From Haliscomenobacter sp. (lineage in GTDB: Bacteria > Bacteroidota > Bacteroidia > Chitinophagales > Saprospiraceae), in NCBI GenBank assembly GCA_016707205.1, contig JADJHZ010000005.1, positions 248,001 through 312,000 of the forward strand: DNA of 64,000 nucleotides. The letters are read 5' to 3'. Under the pieces are notes generated by a model that was not told the origin of the DNA, did not search any database, and was given only the letters and a program-made list of their open reading frames with translations. Each line of letters starts with the position of its first letter. The first letter of the stretch is position 1. Below, piece by piece: positions 17,601-27,273 of the stretch. The translations under genes were made by a program, and so were the position numbers.

Positions 17601-18974
17601 TCGGTTTTTATCGGTCAGATTTCCGGGCTTTTCGATCTGCTGGCGCAGGAAAAAAAGATCGACCTGGTCTTCCAATCGCATTGCCCCGAACTGGAAATCG
17701 GGTTCGACCCCGACAAAATGGAAAAAATCCTGGTCAATCTCCTCTCCAATTCCTTCAAACATACCTCGCCCGGAGAACGAATTTCCGTCCTGTTGTCGGA
17801 ATCCGTCAAAGCCGGCGCACATGGCATCCTCCTGGAAGTAGAGGACACTGGAGCAGGGATCGCCCCAGAGGATTTGACGCATATTTTTGAGCGGTATTTT
17901 TCGGCCCAGCCAAACCTGATGAATTCAGGAATCGGCCTTTCCTATATTAAAGATCTGGTAGAACTCCATCAGGGATCCATTGAAGCCCAAAGCAAACCTG
18001 GAATAGGAACGCGCTTTTCCATCTGGCTCCCTAACCTGGATAAAGGAACCCCTCTGCCCACGCTCGAACAAGCCTATGGCAAGGAACTACAGGTTACTCA
18101 AATGGAATTGCACAGCCTGCTGACCTATGGCCGGGAAACCGACGGGGATCCTGCAGGCGAATCGGACAAGGAAGAATGCCCCAAAGTACTGATTGTGGAA
18201 GACAATGAAGACATGCTGCTTTTTCTGGAGGGAGTGATCTCCGCCAAATATGCGGTCGTCAAAGCACGCAATGGAGTTGAAGGACTGGAAGCCGCCAAAC
18301 ACCACGCCATTGACCTCATCCTCAGCGACATCATCATGCCGGAAATGGACGGACTGGCCTTTTGCGAGCGCATTAAGTCCGATATTCTGACCAGTCATAT
18401 TCCCGTAATCCTGCTTACGGCCAAAACCCAGGAAGAACACAGGATGGAGGGATTTCATACCGGCGCCGATGACTACATGACCAAGCCGTTCAACCCGGAG
18501 CTCCTGTTGGTCCGAATAGCAAACCTCCTGGAGCAAAGGCAAAAGCTCCGGAATAAATACGTGAGGGAGCTCTTGTTGCGCCCCAGGGATATTCAGGTTA
18601 CTTCCCCTGATGAGGCCCTGCTGCGCCAACTGACAGATATCATGGAGACGCATATTGCAGACGCCGATTTCAATGTCAACAAGATGTGCGAAATGGTTCA
18701 TCTCAGCCACATGCACTTTATCCGGAAAGTAAAGCAGTTGACAGGCAAAAAGCCCATCGACCTGCTCAAGTCATTCCGCTTGCAGCGCGCCAAAGAATTG
18801 TTGAAGCAAAACAAGCTCAACGTAGCGGAAATCGCTTACATGGTGGGCTACGACCTGCCGAACTCCTTCAGCCGGGCGTTCAAGAAAGAATTTGGCCTGA
18901 CACCTTCCGAATATCTGGAAAGCATCGATCAATTACCCCATGAAAGCCGAATCTGGGCAGAGAAGCACCCCTAA
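14682..18974 (+). CDS. Hybrid two-component system regulator (HTCS)
   Basis: A 1430-residue one-protein sensor and activator. Order: signal peptide/anchor (residues 1-30); periplasmic two-component-regulator propeller repeats (such as PDGRVWFGG and HNGTIWIGG) to about 680; a Y_Y_Y-type domain; a membrane segment near 787-810; a coiled coil; HisKA with ISHELRTPL (His near 904); HATPase with EDTGAGIAPEDL and GIGLSYIKDLVELH; a receiver with SDIIMPEMDG (Asp near 1215) and TKPFNP; and a C-terminal AraC HTH (VAEIAYMVGYDLPNSFSRAF). This family usually senses an oligosaccharide and activates the adjacent locus, so a pectin fragment is a reasonable inducer. Its stop overlaps the convergent GH105 stop by four bases. 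Confidence 0.95.
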   Translation: MTKKKRIHLFYPLLLLGLFVLGGSRANGAKPYLPEIVNPLLETWRWKQFSRLEGKGVRCISESPDGRVWFGGDSTLMEYDGYRWIDHDQENGLLGHPVSNLHTDNKGGIYAATPLGIFSLQGDTWSALFAPEPSLGFNFFQIRSLADGSLLVCSNQGLLRIKKGQPIQFFTLNSIRETLHSRLKGFQWVLLPEETGRQGRFTEVSDALQDPSGTIWVAITRSDEEGAILKFSLDQVQNGALKDYQLWVSGGGLTFGETQRLLRSRRGDIWVINTSYKKGINVYDGKKWSYIPLSPPFGGDEYMNSIAETHNGTIWIGGLGRLYSFQNGKWSMYKAPEYRIPANKLILRPSQGDKLWVAGMNSKVFLLDYSTTRWLTYNNLNFQCESKSGEKWFLDVSGKAILQKGVSWTAYAPSDGLMDAPVRLLSTSKGQIWASGSHKGVAATSFFEKGRWHTITHPRLSWGIDYRAIFEAADGSLWFGASVDIDPEKGHQAGILHLTNPLDSNKRFIHLKYQEKGLNQSNAYGIGQTNDGRIWLGGGSLYAFNGQSWSMAEPDQLHEFVNVVNSTHGLLLVGSRSYGVFLFDGKTWQHYDTQSGLTSNTIISIAAQSKDRIYAATENDISCFDGSNWTNHVFPEPLNMDFEGGMILFSSDGAIWITKSLREWKRRAFSYSRASQDAFLHFVSYRYLPDDKGPETQIVAYSEEVTSPGNTLISWKGEDFFSETPAERLTFSYRINGGEWSPFSAPTYHTFLGLSSGQYTLEVRARDLDLNIDPTPAVIQFRVLPPVWKQTWFIGLLLAFLLTLGVFEYRVLKRNRQLARLNESLIVVNTALDHKGQQIEAQNRAILEQQNQILDQKRQLEISNAGLEEQNQQIQSQRDQLEVMVNKVETLSRAKVNFFTNISHELRTPLTLILGPVEQLLHSKAVIATEGRKRLYEIIDRNAFRLLNLINQLLEVRRIESNALELNLVRGHISVFIGQISGLFDLLAQEKKIDLVFQSHCPELEIGFDPDKMEKILVNLLSNSFKHTSPGERISVLLSESVKAGAHGILLEVEDTGAGIAPEDLTHIFERYFSAQPNLMNSGIGLSYIKDLVELHQGSIEAQSKPGIGTRFSIWLPNLDKGTPLPTLEQAYGKELQVTQMELHSLLTYGRETDGDPAGESDKEECPKVLIVEDNEDMLLFLEGVISAKYAVVKARNGVEGLEAAKHHAIDLILSDIIMPEMDGLAFCERIKSDILTSHIPVILLTAKTQEEHRMEGFHTGADDYMTKPFNPELLLVRIANLLEQRQKLRNKYVRELLLRPRDIQVTSPDEALLRQLTDIMETHIADADFNVNKMCEMVHLSHMHFIRKVKQLTGKKPIDLLKSFRLQRAKELLKQNKLNVAEIAYMVGYDLPNSFSRAFKKEFGLTPSEYLESIDQLPHESRIWAEKHP

Positions 18975-20236
18975 CGGGCTGTCAGCTTGACTTCTTCCAT
19001 TTCCAGGCTGGCCAGGATAAAAGGACCAACCGCCTTGGGGTCGTTATCCCGAACCGGTTCGTTTACATAGTATTCAAACGATCCATCCCGGTAGGGATCG
19101 CCCCCAAGCCCGGCTACAGAACAGCATTTTTGAATAATTACTTCTCCCTGAGGCCCGATCTTTATCAGGTGATCGATAATGCCTTGATACGCTTTTGTGG
19201 CCACATCGCGGTATTTCGGGTCGAGATAGCCTTTCTTAACGCCTTTGATCAGCGAATAGGCAAACATAGAAGACACCGTGGCTTCCAGGTAATTTCCTTC
19301 GCGGGTACCCTGGTCTACGATCTGATACCAAAGCCCGGTGGCAGGGTCCTGGTAGGGAGCGACGGCTGCTGCCAGGCGGCCAAGAATATCGATAATCGCC
19401 TGGCGCTGGGGATGGTCCTGAGGGAAGAAGTCCAGCACATCGACCAAAGCCATGGAATACCACCCCATCGCACGGCCCCAGAAATGGGGCGAGCATCCGG
19501 TTTCCTCTGCGGCCCAAAGCTGGATTTTGCTTTCATCCCATCCATGATACAAGAGCCCCGTTTTCGGATCGCGGGCATGGGTTTCCATCAGGATCAACTG
19601 GCGGGCAATATCGCCGTAAGCCTCTGGCTGCCCGTAGCGGCGGGCAAAATCGGCATAGAACGGAGCGCCCATATAGAGGCCGTCGAGCCACATTTGCCAG
19701 GGGTAGCGAAGTTTGTGCCAGAACCCTCCATCGGTGGTCCGGGGTTGCCAAGCCAGTTGCTGGCGCAAGGTAAGCAGCGCTTTCTCATAGCGCTTGTCGC
19801 CCGTACGCTCCAGGATCGGAAACAGGATACGCCCAGGCGTAACATGGTCGATGTTAAAATCGTATATCGAATACCCGCCATGGATGTTGCCATCCGGGTC
19901 AATTAAGGAATCTGCATAGGATTTGGCGTAGTTATAGTACTCCTCCTTGCCTGTACGTCTCCAGGTTTCCTGGATCGCCATCATCGCCAACCCGCCGGTA
20001 TAATTCCACTTGGGTTTCTTCTGAAAATCAACCATGTAGGATTGAGGATTTTCCTTCATCATGGTCAAAGCTACCCGCTCCGACCAGGGGAGTTTGTCGG
20101 AGATGGTCTGAACGGCGAAAGAGGAAGAATCGGGTTCCCTTTCACCGGAACAGCCAAAAAGAAACACGCTCCAAAAAATAATAAACCCTGCAAAGGCGAA
20201 GGTGGAAACGGGTTGATTAAAAAAAAGCCTTTTCAT
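18971..20236 (-). CDS. GH105-type unsaturated glycuronyl hydrolase, lipoprotein
   Basis: Removes the unsaturated uronic acid left at oligosaccharide ends by pectate or rhamnogalacturonan lyases. The 421-residue protein starts MKRLFFNQPVSTFAFAG with a lipobox (LFGC). The (alpha/alpha)6 barrel shows the family motifs WNYTGGLAMMAIQ, DHVTPGR, MWLDGLYMGAPFYADFA with the probable catalytic Asp, and PHFWGRAMGWYSMALVDVLD. GH105 (YteR-like) is favoured over GH88. It is the last gene of the SusC-SusD-DUF4861-GH105 series. Confidence 0.9.
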   Translation of the reverse strand: MKRLFFNQPVSTFAFAGFIIFWSVFLFGCSGEREPDSSSFAVQTISDKLPWSERVALTMMKENPQSYMVDFQKKPKWNYTGGLAMMAIQETWRRTGKEEYYNYAKSYADSLIDPDGNIHGGYSIYDFNIDHVTPGRILFPILERTGDKRYEKALLTLRQQLAWQPRTTDGGFWHKLRYPWQMWLDGLYMGAPFYADFARRYGQPEAYGDIARQLILMETHARDPKTGLLYHGWDESKIQLWAAEETGCSPHFWGRAMGWYSMALVDVLDFFPQDHPQRQAIIDILGRLAAAVAPYQDPATGLWYQIVDQGTREGNYLEATVSSMFAYSLIKGVKKGYLDPKYRDVATKAYQGIIDHLIKIGPQGEVIIQKCCSVAGLGGDPYRDGSFEYYVNEPVRDNDPKAVGPFILASLEMEEVKLTAR

Positions 20237-20283
20237 AGGACACGATTTATAGCTCCCTTCACTAAAAGGAAGCAAGTTCAGAA

Positions 20284-21531
20284 TTAGTTAAAGGAAAGCC
20301 CAACCGGGTTATTCAGTTGCCCCAACAGCGTTTCAAGGTAGTTCTGAAAAGAGGCTTTGGTTTTGAATCCATCGGGTTCTTTTTCCCAGGCGCCCAGAAA
20401 ATAATACTCCAATTGGTTGCTTTCGGGTTTCAGGACAACTACATGGCTGTGGGCATCCGCCGTCTTCTCTTTCAAATCGGCTTTGCGGTAAAAAATCGCC
20501 ATTCCCAGCAAGTCGTTATTCAAGCTTTGCTTGCCAAACGTGGCCATATATCCCCATTTACCTCCGCTTTCTCCGTCGCTCCAGAACAATTCGGTATCGG
20601 GAAGTTTGACGATCCCGGTACACAGATTGTCCAGCGGAGAGGAAAGATGGACCGAATGGTGGGTCAGATGACTGCCCGCCGCAATGGAAAGCTCAGAAGT
20701 TACCGTGGTTTGGGTATTGCCTGCCTTCCATCCCGAATAGATCGTACGGACCATGGACTCAATTGGGCCGTTGAGGGCGATTTCGCAATATAGGGAATCC
20801 GTCACATCCACCCTTTGCGCTTTGCCCTGGTTCCAAAAGCCCAGGGAACCAATTCCCAGGGATTCGCCCACTTTCAGTACATCCATGCCCCAGGAGCTGA
20901 ATTCGTGGTAGGAATCAAACCCATCCTGCCCAACATCCTGGAGGACCATTTGGGGGCCTGTTTTTCCGAAAATGTCCATAGCATTCCGCCAATCCAGGTA
21001 AAACCGGTAGCCTACCTTATCCGACTCCCAGCCTGGGCCTTCATAGCGAATGAAAAAGGAATGGTCGGTATGCTCCGGCGGAACCCGCATGGAAGACACG
21101 TTTTGGAAAGTTCCACCCTTATACACGCGGCCCTCCCAGGCGCCCCCAACTTTGCGGGAAAGCTCCGCCTGGGTGCGTTTCTCGAACACCGGCAAGGGTT
21201 TGTTTTTCAATGGGCGTATAAAAATCATTTTGCGCCCGTTGGCCGGCAAGTCGGTCAGGATCGCCAGCTCTTCCGGTTGTCCATCCCGATTGGAATCATT
21301 CCACTGGAAAGACAAGGCCACTTTTCCGGATACCGCCTTCACCTGCCCGAAAGGCAACCCCGGCCGAAGCTTTTGAAAATCGGCATACGGAATTTTCACC
21401 AGCACGTCCTTTCGATCCACCCCGGAAGGGTTATGAATCGAAAGCTTGATGGGCTTTTGAGCCAATCCCGGGAAAATCGGCAAGCAATACAAAAGGAAGA
21501 AAACCATCCGGACCATCGCGTTACGTTTCAT
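20284..21531 (-). CDS. DUF4861 family secreted protein
   Basis: A 415-residue protein starting MKRNAMVRMVFFLLYCLPIF with a signal peptide ending near LAQ. The body (GGAWEGRVYKGG, EHTDHSFFIRYEGPGWESDK, YHEFSSWGMDVLKVGESLG) matches the DUF4861 proteins found beside GH105/GH88 enzymes in Bacteroidota. A beta-sandwich sugar-active role is likely but the activity is unknown. It lies 47 bases upstream of the GH105 gene. Confidence 0.8.
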   Translation of the reverse strand: MKRNAMVRMVFFLLYCLPIFPGLAQKPIKLSIHNPSGVDRKDVLVKIPYADFQKLRPGLPFGQVKAVSGKVALSFQWNDSNRDGQPEELAILTDLPANGRKMIFIRPLKNKPLPVFEKRTQAELSRKVGGAWEGRVYKGGTFQNVSSMRVPPEHTDHSFFIRYEGPGWESDKVGYRFYLDWRNAMDIFGKTGPQMVLQDVGQDGFDSYHEFSSWGMDVLKVGESLGIGSLGFWNQGKAQRVDVTDSLYCEIALNGPIESMVRTIYSGWKAGNTQTTVTSELSIAAGSHLTHHSVHLSSPLDNLCTGIVKLPDTELFWSDGESGGKWGYMATFGKQSLNNDLLGMAIFYRKADLKEKTADAHSHVVVLKPESNQLEYYFLGAWEKEPDGFKTKASFQNYLETLLGQLNNPVGLSFN

Positions 21532-21607
21532 AAGCCAATTTAGTTTAGGAGTAAAAGCAGGCAGGCGTCCTAACATAACGCCTGCCGTGATATCCAAGCA
21601 GCAACTG

Positions 21608-23292
21608 TTAATTATACCCAGGGTTTTGCTTAAATTCATCCTTGTTCAGTACCGCATCCAGCTGTCGCTGAGGAATAGGCCGAAGCACATGAAAGTCCTG
21701 GATAAGCCCGGCAGCTTCTGGGTTATACTTTCTAACCCGTTCAACGAGTTTCCCCGTTCGCTTCAGGTCAAACCACCGTAACTGTTCTCCAGCGAATTCA
21801 CGGGCCCGTTCATCCAGAATATAATCCAGGCTCAAATTGGCGGCTGCTACTTCCATTTCCAACGTTTTCCCGGGAAGGGCGGCGCGGCGGCGGACGAAGT
21901 TGATCATTTCCGCTGCTTTTGCAGGGTTGTTCAATAGAAGCTCAGCCTCTGCAGCGATCAGGTACATTTCGGCCAACCGGATCACAAAAGCATCTCGGGC
22001 GCTCTGCTGTTCATTAATAGAGGTCCGGGTAGGGTCCATAAATTTTTTCAACGTGATGTATTGCGCATTGTTCCCAATTTTTCCGTCGGTCTTATACATA
22101 TTGGAAATATCGTAGATCTGGTATTTTTTTGTCAGATCAACCGCATCGGGCACATCGTTTTTAGTGGTTAAGAGGGCCGTATCTCCCAAAGCAAGGGTAT
22201 AGGAAACCTCCGTTGCGCCTACTTTTTTCTTGTAGGAACCGGCTTTGTTGCATAGCCAGACCGTCTGGAAAGAACCGTCGTAACGCCCATCCCTGGTTTC
22301 ATCAAACAACTGCACCAGAAAACGGGTCGGCATGTAGCGTGCGAAGGGCCTGCCGTTAGCGATATCGCGAGCCATGCCGTTGGTCCCATTCCGCTCGTAA
22401 GTCATTGGGAACATGAGATGGCCGTTATGCCCGCCGCGGGTGTGCCCGCCAGGGTAGGTGGTAGTTGGCCAGGTCGTTGTTGTTCAGATCCACAGAGTAA
22501 TTGACGCCCAAATGATCCCCTTTTTTTCAGGTTGGACATACTCCAGAGATCCCCATACTTCGCCTGAAGGGATAATCCATAGCTGGAAATCACTTTTTGG
22601 GCCAGATCGGAAGCCTGGCGGTAATTACCTCGAGTTAGGTGCATCCGTGCAAGGAAGGCTTCAGCTGCGGGTTTGGTGGCGCGGCCGTAATCGGTAGAGG
22701 TGTTTGGGAGGTTGGCTACTGCGACATTGAGATCGTCAAAGATCAATTGATAGAAAGCGTCCACCCCGCTGCGATTCGCGGTAGTTTGAGGCCCAACCGT
22801 TGCCTCTGTACTCAGATGCACTCCTCCCCAGGTTTCCACGATATGCCAGTAATAAAACGCCCGAAGGAAGCGAAGTTCTGCTTCCCTGACGGTTTTCAGG
22901 GAAGCACTCAAACCGGACTCCTGGATACCATTGATCCCGGCGTTGCACAAGTTGATGGCCTGGTAGAATTGGCCCCAGAGCGATTCCAGGAAAGCCTGAT
23001 TGGATTGGAGGTTGTTGTACAGCATGATCTCCGGGTTCCGGTTGTCGACGCCTGGAAGCCACAAATCGGTTCCCATTTCGGATAATCCATAGCCTTCTTC
23101 CTTCCCGTACCACCAGCGGGCATAAGAGTAAGCGCCATTGACCAAGGTTTCAAAGCCGGCAGGAGTGGTATAAACCCCCTCTGCGGTCAGCCCGGATGGG
23201 TTATACTCCTCCAATTGCTTTTCACATGCCGGAAGGATAAGAATCGCTGATAAAAAAGCGATAAGGAATATTTTTTTATTATTGGAAAACAT
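21608..23292 (-). pseudogene. SusD/RagB-like lipoprotein, broken by two frameshifts
   Basis: SusD proteins are surface lipoproteins that bind glycans and cap the SusC channel. The N-terminal frame has a lipobox (LPAC) and the RagB helices (AELRFLRAFYYWHIVETWGG, AEAFLARMHLTRGNY). The frame changes at the A7G4 run near 22523 and again near 22455, each consistent with one extra base; in the corrected frame the usual YPGGHTRGGHNGHLMFPM segment appears. The C-terminus is intact (RLAEMYLIAAEAELLL, LDYILDERAREF). Because the partner susC has a nonsense codon, true decay is plausible, though the first indel is in a homopolymer. Confidence 0.85.
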
Positions 23293-23349
23293 AATTCATT
23301 GGTTTTAAATATAAAAGAATGGGTTGAGAATAAAACCTCTTTTTTTGGG

Positions 23350-26301
23350 TTAAAAATCGAGGTTAATTCCACCTACGATCAGGCGCGGAATGGGATTGCT
23401 AAGGCTCCCCCCCCGTTCGGGATCGTAATCTTTGATTTTGCTGCTGACCAGAAGGTTTCTTCCGTTAACATACAAGCGCAGCGAGGAAACCCCGAAGCGG
23501 CTCAGTACCTTTTCCGGGATGGTATATCCAAGGGTCATACCGCGAAGCTTAATGAAGGAGCCATCTTCATAGGTCAGTGAAGTAAAATACAACGTCCCGA
23601 TCCTGGAGCGGCTGGCATTAGGCCTGGGATAGTCGTTGGAAGCATTTTCCGGGGTCCAGAAATCGTGTTGAAGGCTGTTCTCTACTCCTGCAGGGTCATA
23701 AACGCTGGCATATTCGTACTGGAATTTTTGACCAATGCGGGCAAAAACCTGGAAAGAGAAATCAAAATTCAGGATCTTGAAATCGCTGGTCAGGTTTCCA
23801 CTCCATTTCGGGCGGTTAGATCCAATAATAATCCGGTCGTTGTTGGCATCGATGACCCCATCGCCGTTCTGGTCTTTTACGCGAATATCGCCAGGAGCTT
23901 GCTTGTACTTGGTGGCTTCGTCGACTTCGTTGCTTTGCCAGATCCCGATTTTCTCAAAATCATAATAGGCTTGCGTAGGTTGTCCAATAAACCATCCGTT
24001 CGCAATGTCGTTAGCCCCTGTGGCTAGTTCAACAATTTCTTCCTTATTGGCAAACCAAGTGATGCCTGCATTCCACTGGAAGTTTTTCTTATCGGCTACC
24101 ACTGCTGTCAAGGCCACTTCGACCCCACGGTTGCGGGTTTTTCCGATGTTTTCGGTGATGAATCCAACTCCGGAGGTCAGGGGCAGGAAGCGGTCGAGAA
24201 GAAGATCACTGGTTCGGGTGTCGTACAGATCCACAGATCCAAACAGGCGGTTGTTCAGGATACCGAAATCTAATCCAAGATTGTACGTGGTCGACAATTC
24301 CCATTTGAGGTTAGGGTTGCCAATCTTCTGTGCGAAGGTTTAGCCTGGTGTGAGTTTTTCATCGTATGAAAAGGGAATTCGGGCAAGCGAACTTTCAGAA
24401 GAATAAGGAGAAACCGCGTCGGAACCTGCGATACCGAAACTGGCGCGGAGTTTGAGGTTAGATAACCAATCGGTTCCGCTCAGGAAGTTTTCTTCCTTTA
24501 TTCTCCAGGCAAGGGAAGCGGATGGGAAAAACGCCCATTTATTCCCCTCGGCCAGTTTGGAGGAACCGTCCTGGCGGCCGGTCACCATAAGGATATATTT
24601 GTCTTTGAAGTCGTATTGAAGACGGCCGGTAAAGGAAACCAGTGCGCTCTCCTGGTAGTTGCTGTAAATGCCCACTTCCTGGGTGGAGTTGCCTAAAGCA
24701 TAGAACAACTGATACGAAAGCAACTGGTTGCGGCCCAGGGCTTCCTGCACTTCGTTGCGGTTGGTGATGAGGGATGTTACGCCGGTTACAGACAAGCTGT
24801 GGTCGCCGAAATCGCGGCCATAGTTCGCGATGTTTTCCCAGGTAAGGTTCACCGAGTTATCGGTGCGGTAGAACGCTTCGGGCGCAGAGCCGTTTCGGTC
24901 AACTGTAGCGGCTGCCCGGTAGATCCCATTTCGTCCGTTTGCCAAGGTAAACCCAAGGTTGGAGCGCAGATTTAAACCTGATACGGGCTTGTACTCTAAA
25001 TAAGCAGAGGTAAAAATACGGGTGGTGCGGGTGTTGTTCTCGTAGTTATCTGCCACTTCATCCGAAAGCGGATTGATATCTTTCCCATTGTTCGGGTAGA
25101 CGACGAGGCTTCCGTTTTCGTAAGGTTCCAGTAGCGGATTTATCTTGTTGGCGATATTGAGCGGATCCCTTCTGGCATTCAGATCGTAGAAAATAAATTG
25201 ATTCTGCGTACCAATCTTCAGCTTATCCGATAGGGCATGATCCATATTGAACCGGAAAGTATACCGGCCCAGGTCGTCCATATTAAACAGGCCCTGCTCT
25301 TTGAAATAGTTGCCGGAAAGGTAAATGGATGATTTGCCGATCCCTGTGGCGATTCCAAGTTGGTATTCCTGTTGGGAGCCATCGCGAAGGAACAACTCCG
25401 GCCAAATGGCGCCTCCGTTATTCTGTATCCGGTCGAGTTCGTATGCGTTAAAAATTTTGGAATCATCCGCAGCGCTTGCCCATTTTCCCGTACTGCGGTT
25501 GGCTTCTCTTCTGAAGTTGGCGTATTCTTGCGGGGTGAACACATTAGGGTACCCCGTTACTTGGGAAACCCCGGCATAGGAATTAAAGGAAATCCGGGTT
25601 TTTCCGGCAGCGCCTTTTTTTGTGGTGACGAGGATCACCCCGTTTGCGCCCCTTGACCCGAAGATGGCGGTTGATGCCGCATCTTTCAGCACCTCCATGG
25701 ATTGGATGTCGTTGGGGTTAAGGTCCTGGATCGAATTATATTGAATCCCATCCACAATAAACAAGGGCGCATTGGACGCAGATAAGGACCGGTTCCCTCG
25801 AACGACAACGTTAATACCTGCTCCGGCAGCCCCGCTGCTTCGGGTAATATCCACGCCCGGCAGTTTACCTTGAAGCGATTCCATCACGTTGGTGGTGGGC
25901 ACCTTTTTAAGGTCTTCTGTCTTGACCGAAACAATGGCTCCGGTAACGTTACTCTTTTTCACTTCTCCATAGCCGATGACGACTACTTCTTCAAGGGTTT
26001 CGGCATCTACTTCCAGGAGTATGTCCATGGTGTTCGAAGCCCCTATCGCAACTTCCATGGTAAGGTACCCGGTAGAACTCACCTCAAGTACCAATCCCTG
26101 TCCTGCGGGAATTTCCAGACTAAACCGTCCGTCAATGTCGGTGGCCGTCCCATTAGACGTGCCTTTAACCAGAATATTCGCCCCGATCATGGGCTCGTTG
26201 GATTCTTTATCCTTCACCGTTCCGGTGATGGTGCGGTTTTGAGCCAGCAATCCGGTTGCCGCGCCCAAAAAAAGCAAGAGAGATAATAGGATTGGTTTCA
26301 T
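23350..26301 (-). pseudogene. SusC/RagA TonB-dependent transporter with in-frame stop
   Basis: Outer-membrane importer of oligosaccharides. Signal peptide, then a carboxypeptidase-like regulatory domain (TITGTVKDKESNEPMIGANI), a TonB-box region (EEVVVIGYGEVKKSNVTG), a plug (LQGKLPGV, VVVRGNRSLS, DAASTAIFGSRGANGVILVTTK) and a beta-barrel. Codon 654 is TAA (24340-24342) where homologous context suggests Tyr (PG-Y-TFAQKIGNPNLKWE); the frame then continues to the normal barrel end at codon 984. This is a substitution, not a homopolymer indel. The downstream SusD gene is also damaged. Confidence 0.9.
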
Positions 26302-26528
26302 AAGGAGTGTTGGATTGGTTAAAAAAACGGCTTTTCAGGTAGCATTTTCTTCTGAAACCAGGGTCAAGCCCTGGAAAACAGCGTTGGATGCATGGCCGAA
26401 TTTCAAGAGAAAGTCCAACAATCCTGCCAAAACGAATAAAGCAAAAATTCACAAAAGCATAGCCTAAAAAAGGAGCAACTAAAAAAAGCTGGCCATTAAA
26501 AACAAAAGAAAAAAAGGAGACAACAGCT

Positions 26529-27201
26529 TTATAAATAACCTAATTTCTTGCCTGCTTCAATTGCGGCTATTTTATTGTGAACCCGGAGTTTGCGGTATAT
26601 ATTTTCGATGTGTTTCCTTACCGTACCCCCGCTGATCGACAAATTATCTGCAATTTGTTCATAGCGAAGCCCTTTACTTAACTGCTCCAGGATTTCCAGC
26701 TCCCGTTCGCTCAAGGCTTCTTCCGGTTCGAGCCGCAGCGGAGTGGCCGGGGCCCGGCGAAGCAACGCCAGCGCTTTGCGGGCAATAACAGGAGACATGG
26801 GCGCACCGCCGGTCATCGCTTCCTGAATCGCTTGATGAAGAGCTTCAGGCGCTTCATCTTTCAGCAAATACCCATCCGCTCCGGCGAGAATGGCATGGAA
26901 GATATTTTCCTCATCGTCAAAGACGGTGGCCATGAGGACTTTGATTTGGGGATGCTTCGCTTTTAGGGCTTCGGTGGCGCGGATCCCGTCCATCACGGGC
27001 ATCTGGATGTCCATTAAGACGAGGTCGGGCAGCGAAGGGGAGTTGGGCGAGTTGCTCCAGCAATTCGCTGCCATTGGCCGCCACGCCGGTGACGTTGAAT
27101 ACCGGCGACAATCCTAGCGCCTCCTTCAGCATATCTGCCAGGCGGGGAATATCTTCTGCGATATGGACGAAAAACGGACGAGGACCCATAGCGGAGATCA
27201 T
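26529..27201 (-). CDS. LuxR-type response regulator, one frameshift
   Basis: A receiver plus LuxR HTH regulator of about 224 residues. The N-terminal frame (PFFVHIAEDIPRLADMLKEA) has the acidic pocket; the second frame carries the phospho-acceptor (LVLMDIQMPVMDG), the conserved Lys (GYLLKDEAPEAL), and the HTH (LSERELEILEQLSKGL, ISGGTVRKHIENIYRKL). The frames join near 27040-27055, where one extra base lies in a C-rich stretch. It is the probable partner of the TPR histidine kinase two genes upstream on the same strand. Confidence 0.85.
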
Positions 27202-27262
27202 TTCTTAACACCAAGGCGCAAGAACGTGCCTTGTAGACAGCCCCGGTACACCTGCACGGGTA

Positions 27263-27270
27263 CAAAGGTA
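27263..27270 (-). promoter_or_regulatory. -7 element for the response regulator
   Basis: TACCTTTG on the minus strand matches TAnnTTTG, about 62 bases before the regulator start and just inside the gap after the preceding gene. A TTG lies 24 bases upstream, slightly too far for a standard -33 box. Confidence 0.35.
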
Positions 27271-27273
27271 CAT

